From Abelmoschus esculentus (lineage: Eukaryota; Streptophyta; Magnoliopsida; Malvales; Malvaceae): a stretch of 64,000 nt of DNA. The position numbers and the translations under genes are program-made. Position 1 is the first letter of the stretch. Every line of letters starts with the position of its first letter. The stretch lies in assembly GCA_035048815.1 (NCBI GenBank), contig JAUCBN010000025.1:15152501-15216500 (forward strand). The letters run 5' to 3'. The notes beneath the pieces were generated by a model, which saw nothing but the letters and a program-made list of their open reading frames with translations, was not told the origin of the DNA and searched no databases. Shown here piece by piece: positions 58,601-64,000 of this stretch.

Positions 58601-61489
58601 TTTATTGATGATTTCTCACGAAAAACTTGGGTGTATTTTTTGAAAGAAAAATCCAATGTATTTGAGTTGTTTAAAAAGTTCAAAGTAATGGTGGAGAAGG
58701 CAACCGATAGATATGTCAAAGTCGTACGATCAGATAGAGGTGGCGAGTATACTTCGAAGGCTTTCATTGAGTATTGCGAGGAGCAAGGGATAAGGAGATT
58801 TTTAACCGCACCATACTCTCCTCAACAAAATGGTATGGCTGAGAGGAAGAACCGAACCATTCTTGACATGGTTTGATCAATGCTAAAGAGCAAGAAATTA
58901 CCGAGGCAATTCTGGGCAGAAGCTGTGCAATGTGCCGTTTATATACAAAATCGGTGTCCACATGTAAAGTTAGATGATCAAACACCACAAGAAGCATGGA
59001 GCGGACAAAAGCCGATAGTTTCTCATCTCAAAGTTTTTGGTAGTGTGGCATATGCACATGTACCGGATCAACGAAGAACGAAGCTCGAAGACAAAAGTAA
59101 AAAGTTTATTTTTATTGGGTATGATGAGAAGACAAAAGGGTACAAGCTACTCGATCCGATAAGCAAGAAGGTGATGGTGAGTCGTGATGTACGAGTAAGT
59201 GAAGCAAGCGAGTGGGATTGGAATAATTCAACAGAGGTTGTAATTGAAGTTGGAGAATCATCATTCGTTGCACCAACAGGCATACCAACAAGTTCTGAAA
59301 CTACCAATGATGGAGATGAACCACGAGAACCCAAAATGTGAAGTCTGCAAGATTTGTATGATTCGACAAGTGAGGTACATCTTGTATGTCTTTTGACAGA
59401 TGCTGAAAATATTAGCTTTGAAGAGGCATCACGAGACAAGAAACGGCAAATTGCCATGGACGAGGAGATTAAGGCAATTGAACGAAACAACACATGGGAG
59501 CTAGCAGAATTGCCGAAAGGAAGTAACCTATTGGTCTAAAGTGGGTTTTCAAGAAAAAGATTAATGCTCAAGGCGAGATAGAACGGTACAAGGCGAGACT
59601 TGTTGCGAAAGGATACAAGCAAAAGGCAGGAATCGACTATGACGAGGTGTTTGCTCCTGTTGCAAGAATGGAGACAATTCAATTACTTATTTCACAAGCT
59701 GCTCAATACAAATGGCCTATATTTCAAATGGATGTCAATACAAAATTCTTGAATGGTGTCCTCGAAGAAGATGTCTACATAGAACAACCACTCGGGTATG
59801 AAAAAATCGGAGAAGAGAAGAAGGTGCTAAAATTGAAGAAGGCACTTTATGGGTTGAAGCAAGCACCACGGGAATGGAATACACATACTGACACATATTT
59901 TAAGGAAAACGGGTTCATGCAATGTCCCTACGAGCATTCCCTTTACGTAAAGAAGAATAGAGGTAACATATTATTTTTTGCTCTTTATGTCGATGTTCTC
60001 ATTTTCATGGGTAACAATGATGAGATGATAGAAGAATTTAAGGGTACAATGGCAAGGGAATTTGAGATGACAGATTTGGGTTTGATGAAGTTTTTTCTTG
60101 GTTTGGAGGTTAAACAAGTAGAGACATGTATTTTTGTATCACAAGAGAAATATGCAAAAGAGATTTTGAGGAAGTACAAGATGGCAGATTATAATCTTGT
60201 ACCAACACCAATGGAACCAGGTGCAAAACTCTCGAAGTTCGATGAAAGAGAACGTGTTGATGCGAGTAAATACCGGAGTTTGGTAGGAAGCCTTCGTTAT
60301 CTCACATGCACAAGGTCGGATATTTCATTAAGTGTAGGAATTGTAAGTCGGTTCATAAAGGAGCCGGTTTATTCACATTGGAAGGCGTTGAAGCGAATCC
60401 TACACTACATCCAAGGAACAATGTCACTTGGATTATTCTACTCGAAAGCAGAAGATTACAAGTTGGTTGGGTACTCCGACAGCGATTGGTGTGGAGACAT
60501 AGACGATCGGAAATGCACATCAGGATATGTGTTCTTTATGAGAGACACTGCGTTTACATGGCTTTCAAAGAAGCAACCGATCGTAACACTATCGACATGT
60601 GAAGCTGAATATGTAGCAGCATCTTGGTGTGTATGTCATGCGATATGGCTTAGAAATTTGTTGAGCAAGATGGAGCAAAAGTAACTAGGTGCAACTATGA
60701 TTCAAGTTGACAACAAATCAACAATTGAGTTGGCAAAGAACCCGGTGAATCATGAAAGAAGCAAACACATTGATGTTCGTTTTCACTTTATCCGAAATCA
60801 TGTGAAAAAAAGGTAATGTAAAATTGGTGCATGTGGCAAGTCAAGATCAATTAGCGAATATCTTCACAAAACCGCTACCGAAAGTACTTCTCGAAAAATG
60901 CAAGAAGATGATCGGCATGATGGATGGAAGAAACATTTAAGTTTACGGGGAATTTTTTTGAAATAAACTTAAATGGTTTATTTAGTGAGTCATAAAATTT
61001 AGGAGTTAATGTGGAGTTACAAAGTTGAAGTGTCAAAATTTAATATGAGAGTTATGGAGTTTAATATAGGAGTTACAAGAGTTATGATTTTTATTAGGTT
61101 TTATTATGTAATAATGCCTAGTGTCTATATAAAGGCATTGTCTATTGAGTGTGGTGAGTGTGAGTGACTATGGTGAGTGTGAAAAAAAATAGAAGAGATT
61201 CAAAGGAAAAAAAGAAAAGTATTTCAAAATAGTATTGCATTTGTTAATTGCCCGAGCAATTTTCATTGTCGGGGCAATTTCATTTTGTGGGCAATTTTTA
61301 TTCCTGAGAAATTTTATTCGAACTCTATTTGATTTAGAGTCTTCACATATGTCTACGACTAGCCCAGGAGAGCAACCAAAGGTCGTGTTACTGACCGATT
61401 CATGGGGTATGCCGACACATGAAGCATTGAGCATTGTAACGAGACATATAGAACGGTTTCTTGACAGTCATGCTATTGTTGCTTTGTCT
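54852..61489 (+). CDS. Unrecognised spliced gene or gene-like unit, interrupted by a copia insertion
   Basis: Putative exons bounded by consensus splice sites: 54852-54970 (duplicated at about 55461-55579), 55703-55774 (72 bp), 56088-56237 (150 bp), and 56451-56476 joined to 61351-61489 (165 bp once the copia element and one copy of its target duplication are removed). The last three are multiples of 3 and all stay open in one phase. The peptides read ASTGIPPNCVGQILHDVVLR, VVLNTFGVGSQPNATSTT, EGIQILFPQSFQVALEFILN and PKVVLLTDSWGMPTHEALSI. I do not recognise the family. VVLRTFNV and VVLNTFGV at equivalent exon places hint at internal duplication. The start codon and 3' end were not found. Could be a host gene or coding of an unusual LTR element; the insertion makes this copy probably inactive. 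Confidence 0.45.
56477..56875 (+). repeat. 5' LTR (399 bp)
   Basis: It starts TGTTGAAATAAAC and ends GAGTCTTCA. TATA-like TATATAAAGG lies at about 56656. Confidence 0.92.
56893..58015 (+). pseudogene. Copia gag and protease
   Basis: It starts MANVMGQMSLPRLTKANYEN and reads FGSQDAWEVVEERFEEP, then a frameshift near 57030. It continues TKALKEARSKDNAALYMMFR, a stop at about 57172, VKQVRLQTLRGELESMKM, two more stops (about 57305 and 57319), IVEKILRSLTDNFENIVCAI, an RGRGHGREGRG basic tract, a zinc knuckle whose first CX2C holds a TAG (57749-57751), then the intact protease site WYLDSGASNHM. Further frame breaks surround 57780-57820. Confidence 0.88.
58034..59341 (+). pseudogene. Copia integrase region
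   Basis: It covers the end of protease, GAG-pre-integrase (HLRFSHLYHGGLKELAKK, CEECVIGKQ) and the rve core with acidic residues in HTDICGP, RSDRGGEY and MAERKNR, plus the C-terminal VFGSVAYAHVP and FIGYDEKTKGY. Stops: TGA at 58349-58351 (Trp position), TGA at 58874-58876 after LDMV (Arg position), and TGA at 59339-59341. Confidence 0.9.
59354..60935 (+). pseudogene. Copia reverse transcriptase and RNase H
   Basis: RT begins in a partial ORF (59354-59539), shifts frame near 59530, continues KKKINAQGEIERYKARLVAK and enters the 345-codon ORF at 59647-60684 with FAPVARMETIQLLISQAA, QMDVNTKFLNGVL and LYGLKQAP. The catalytic block reads YVDV instead of YVDD (Val codon at 59995-59997), removing an essential Asp. 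RNase H follows (SDSDWCGDIDDRKCTSGY, TLSTCEAEYVAAS), a TAA at 60682-60684, then IQVDNKSTIELAKN and ANIFTKPLPK to about 60935. Confidence 0.92.
60956..61345 (+). repeat. 3' LTR (390 bp)
   Basis: It matches the 5' LTR. Its first bases read TTTTGAAATAAAC where the 5' LTR has TGTTGAAATAAAC. It ends GAGTCTTCA followed by the CATAT duplication. Confidence 0.9.
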
Positions 61490-61699
61490 GTATGTATTAC
61501 ACCTTATGGTTCTATTTTTCCTGAATTGAATGCTTAAGGCTTTTATGTTATCTTGGATACTAGTTTCTCTGTACAAATTTTACCCTTGTATTTATTTTTC
61601 TATTGAAATCTATGCGAATTCTATTTTAAATGTGTCTTCTTATTTGATTTCTCAATCTATCTCATTTGGTCCAAAGATCGATTAGAAAAGGGGTTATTT
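61490..61699. other. Probable intron of the unrecognised unit
   Basis: It follows a TCT|GTATGT donor; AT-rich with no further exon recognised before the next LTR. Confidence 0.35.
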
Positions 61700-61940
61700 T
61701 GTTAGACTAATAGATAGTTAGTTATTAATTGGTTAGTCGATTATAAAGTCTGTTTTAATTCAGGTTATAAATATCCAGTCAGTGTATTGAATTGGAGCAA
61801 ACCTTGGTTTACTGTTTCAATAAAAAACATATTCTATTTTTCTATTATAAGTTCTTTTTACGATTGAGAGCCAACACACTCATCTCCCCTTAAAACTACA
61901 TCGTCCATCACATCTCTGGCATTATGTCGCCATTCTCACA
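61700..61940 (+). mobile_element. Copia LTR with primer site, truncated element
   Basis: The LTR starts TGTTAGACTAATAG and ends CATTCTCACA and is followed at once by TGGTATCATT (primer-site-like, 61941-61949) and a leader-like stretch to about 62080. It includes 'ggttataaatatcc'. It resembles the LTR at 14951-15137. No gag coding was recognised after it. Confidence 0.7.
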
Positions 61941-62079
61941 TGGTATCATTTACCATTAATGTTCCTACGTCGTCCTCATCCGTTGTTGTTGCCAACAGTC
62001 TTGAAGTCACTGTTCATTCACCGGAGATCCAAATATCATTTCTCTTTGACTGTCGCCTCCCAGATCTTGTTGCGCTCTA

Positions 62080-64000
62080 TTTTTATTTTTCTACATATTA
62101 GTTTATTTTTTCCTCTATGATTTTGTTCTTTCTCTTTGGCTTCTTCTCGGCCGAATTCTTCTCTACTTTTGAGGTTATTGAGCGAGAAAGGTTGTTACGT
62201 AAAACGTGAATTTGAAAATTAATGGGTGTGATTGTTGTTGTTGGAAGACGGTTGATATAGTTTCATCATGCTTAGTTTGTAATTCTTGCTCGAAAATTGG
62301 AGTATAAACCATAATATTGCTTGATAAAATGTCTGAGTGAGTGAGTGACTAGTGGATTAATTTCTGAAAACAAGAATTTGACTTGGATTAGAAATTACAC
62401 ATGAGCTACTGGAACATATTGTTTTGCCAATTTTTTTCACAGACTGTAATGTATCCTAGTTTTGATCTTTGTTTGTTGGTAATAAATTCTAAAATATAAG
62501 TGTAACACCTAAATTTAACCTAATTTCTTAGATTAAAACTTAGGGTTTACGATATTAAAACTTGTTTCGCAAGATAGGTATTATATGAAATAAATATAAA
62601 AGCTCTGATAAATTATTACATAATTTCGGTCGTAATGCATGATGAATCAGATTATAGAGTCGTAATGCGTGCCTTAAAAACTAACAAGATGCATGCATGA
62701 TAATTTTGGAATCAGATATGCAACTTTATAACTCAAAGCATGACATTATGAATCATTTTAAAAAATCACAAGAATGATGCAATCAACATGATCGTACAGA
62801 AATAACAGAATCTGCACACATAATAGTAAATAAAATCTACATGATAATTGGTTTTAGTCCCAGCACTAGGTCGAGAAGATGCAAAACCTACGAATAACAC
62901 TAATGTAACATTATTACGCCACTATAGTATAAATTACTAAATAAATAAATAAATCAAAAAAATCACATGCAGGTCACAAGGTCTGAGCAATAGAAAGTCG
63001 TCCAGGAGAAGGGGGAAGAAGAAACTCTATTATGCCACGTCATCTGAACCAGATAATAAATCAATTTAGATTCCGATAAAATGTAAACTTCTTATTAATC
63101 ATTCATCCTAAAAAGCCTAAAAAAATATCACTTCGGGTTCAAATTTTGAAAAACAAGCATCGTCATCGGACTCAGAATGTCAAAAAAATATAGAGTCGGC
63201 TAGGCTTGAAAAGTCAACACAAACGTCAACATTGGTCAACGCAGATGTCAGCATTGGTCAACGTTGACGTTAGTAAGTCAACTTTAACGTTAGTCGGTCA
63301 ACAGGTCGGGTCAATGGTTCAGAATAGTTCAACAGGTCAGACCATATTTTTCTAGGAAAATTTGGAATTTCTCAGATTTTGCGAGAAGATCTATAATTTC
63401 CTAGATTTTTCCAGAAAAATCTAGAAATTCCAGAATTTTCCAAGATTCCCAATACTAAACAGAGCACCCCCTCACACTTCTATCTTGATAATCTATCATT
63501 CCATATTCGAAAAACCACTCACTCCAATTCGAAAAACACTCAAACAACTCATATTCTTTTTTTAAAATCAAAATAGAAAGATTTCCCCCTTTCCATAACA
63601 CACGAAATAGAATAGAACGAGAAGAAAATAGATTCGAATGCTTACCTAAACACACTAAAATCTGCTTCGAAAGAAGATCTGAATAGAAGTATGAGCACTT
63701 GATTTATTTGAAAAGAAACAAAGAAGGAATGAGAGAATTAAAGCAAATGAATTAAAAGATAAATTAATCCCAAAGCAAAACTAAAACGGAAAGAAAAAGG
63801 TAATTGATCTCTTAAAAATGATTAAATTACCAAACAAGGGTCTCTACTTATACATCGTTTCAAATGAACTCTTAAACTTTATGAAATTATAAAATAGTCA
63901 CTAAATTTCCAATTAGGTTTAGATCGAAAAATCCTCAAATCTTAGGGTTTTGAATTAATGTTTTTGCTAAAATTAGAGGTCTTAATATAAATTGGGGTGT
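62080..64000. other. AT-rich sequence with a possible LTR start and a W-box cluster
   Basis: TGTAACACCTAAATTTAACC at 62501 looks like the first bases of a gypsy-type LTR; its end would lie outside the window, so this is unproven. A cluster of GTCAA/TTGAC words is at 63213-63314. A hairpin-prone stretch (CCTAGATTTTTC...GAAAAATCTAG) lies near 63390. No gene was recognised. Confidence 0.4.
63213..63314. promoter_or_regulatory. Cluster of eight W-box cores (TTGAC/GTCAA)
   Basis: GTCAA at about 63213, 63225, 63235, 63257, 63277, 63297 and 63310, and TTGAC at 63264. TTGAC is the core bound by WRKY factors. The density (eight in ~100 bp) is well above chance, but this may be a simple local repeat. 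Confidence 0.45.

Larger units (their letters stand above)
56477..61345 (+). mobile_element. Ty1/copia retrotransposon (4869 bp) with both LTRs and CATAT target duplication
   Basis: 5' LTR 56477-56875, primer site TGGTATCAGAGC (56879-56890), gag, protease, integrase, RT, RNase H, purine tract (ACGGGGAA near 60945) and 3' LTR 60956-61345. The flanks CATAT (56472-56476 and 61346-61350) are identical. The LTRs are about 96% alike by eye, with one short indel and a G-to-T change in the first bases of the 3' LTR. The interior has many stops and at least two frameshifts, so it is dead. Confidence 0.95.

Noticed and set aside
63385..63450. Heat-shock element built from GAA/TTC words
   Set aside because: The spacing does not fit nGAAnnTTCnnGAAn; the words come from a small inverted repeat.

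Overview
This is plant nuclear DNA. Genes are sparse and split by spliceosomal introns, the spacers are AT-rich, and the families present (LOG, SAUR, SK-type dehydrin, DUF630/DUF632) are plant families. Nested Ty1/copia and Ty3/gypsy relics fill much of the rest. The repeat style suggests a eudicot, perhaps Malvaceae (cotton-like); the species is an inference from memory, not something the sequence proves.

Layout. 1-4.6 kb: a decayed copia element on the minus strand, cut by the window edge. 4.6-12.1 kb: a small terminal-repeat element, a repeat block rich in TATCGATA palindromes, and two ~2.17 kb solo LTRs of one family in inverted orientation, 252 bp apart. 12.4-15.3 kb: a broken gene for a predicted membrane-anchored plant protein, split by a copia remnant. 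16.4 kb: a Mutator-type miniature element with an 11-bp target duplication. 18.5-21.3 kb: an intact four-exon DUF630/DUF632 (NRG2-like) gene. 21.8-23.6 kb: an FtsH exon fragment head-to-head with a decayed LDL1 (LSD1-like) copy. 23.7-24.2 kb: a foldback element. 26.8-28.1 kb: an intact seven-exon LOG cytokinin-activation gene (minus). 30.4-31.4 kb: a three-exon complex I NDUFB2-like gene (minus) with a premature stop. 33.9 kb: a SAUR gene.

35.3-45.8 kb is a 10.5 kb Ogre/Tat-like gypsy derivative (minus). It has two ~1.6 kb LTRs and a nearly intact gag, but almost all of pol is gone and five different tandem-repeat arrays lie in its 3' half. 46.5 kb: a possible copia solo LTR. 48.0-48.7 kb: a second foldback element with a 9-bp target duplication. 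49.8-50.5 kb: an intact two-exon acidic SK2 dehydrin whose promoter carries G-box/ABRE and DRE motifs. 51.4-51.9 kb: a hAT-like element. 54.1-61.5 kb: an unrecognised spliced transcription unit with an LTR-like leader and a tandemly duplicated first segment; its last visible exon is interrupted by a 4.87 kb copia element with a clean CATAT target duplication. The final 2.5 kb holds a copia LTR with its primer site, a possible further LTR start and a W-box cluster.

The host genes are not an operon or pathway cluster. Four look functional (DUF630/DUF632, LOG, SAUR, dehydrin); the others are damaged. The two most interesting stretches are the unrecognised spliced unit at 54-61.5 kb and the gag-retaining, pol-depleted Ogre-like element.
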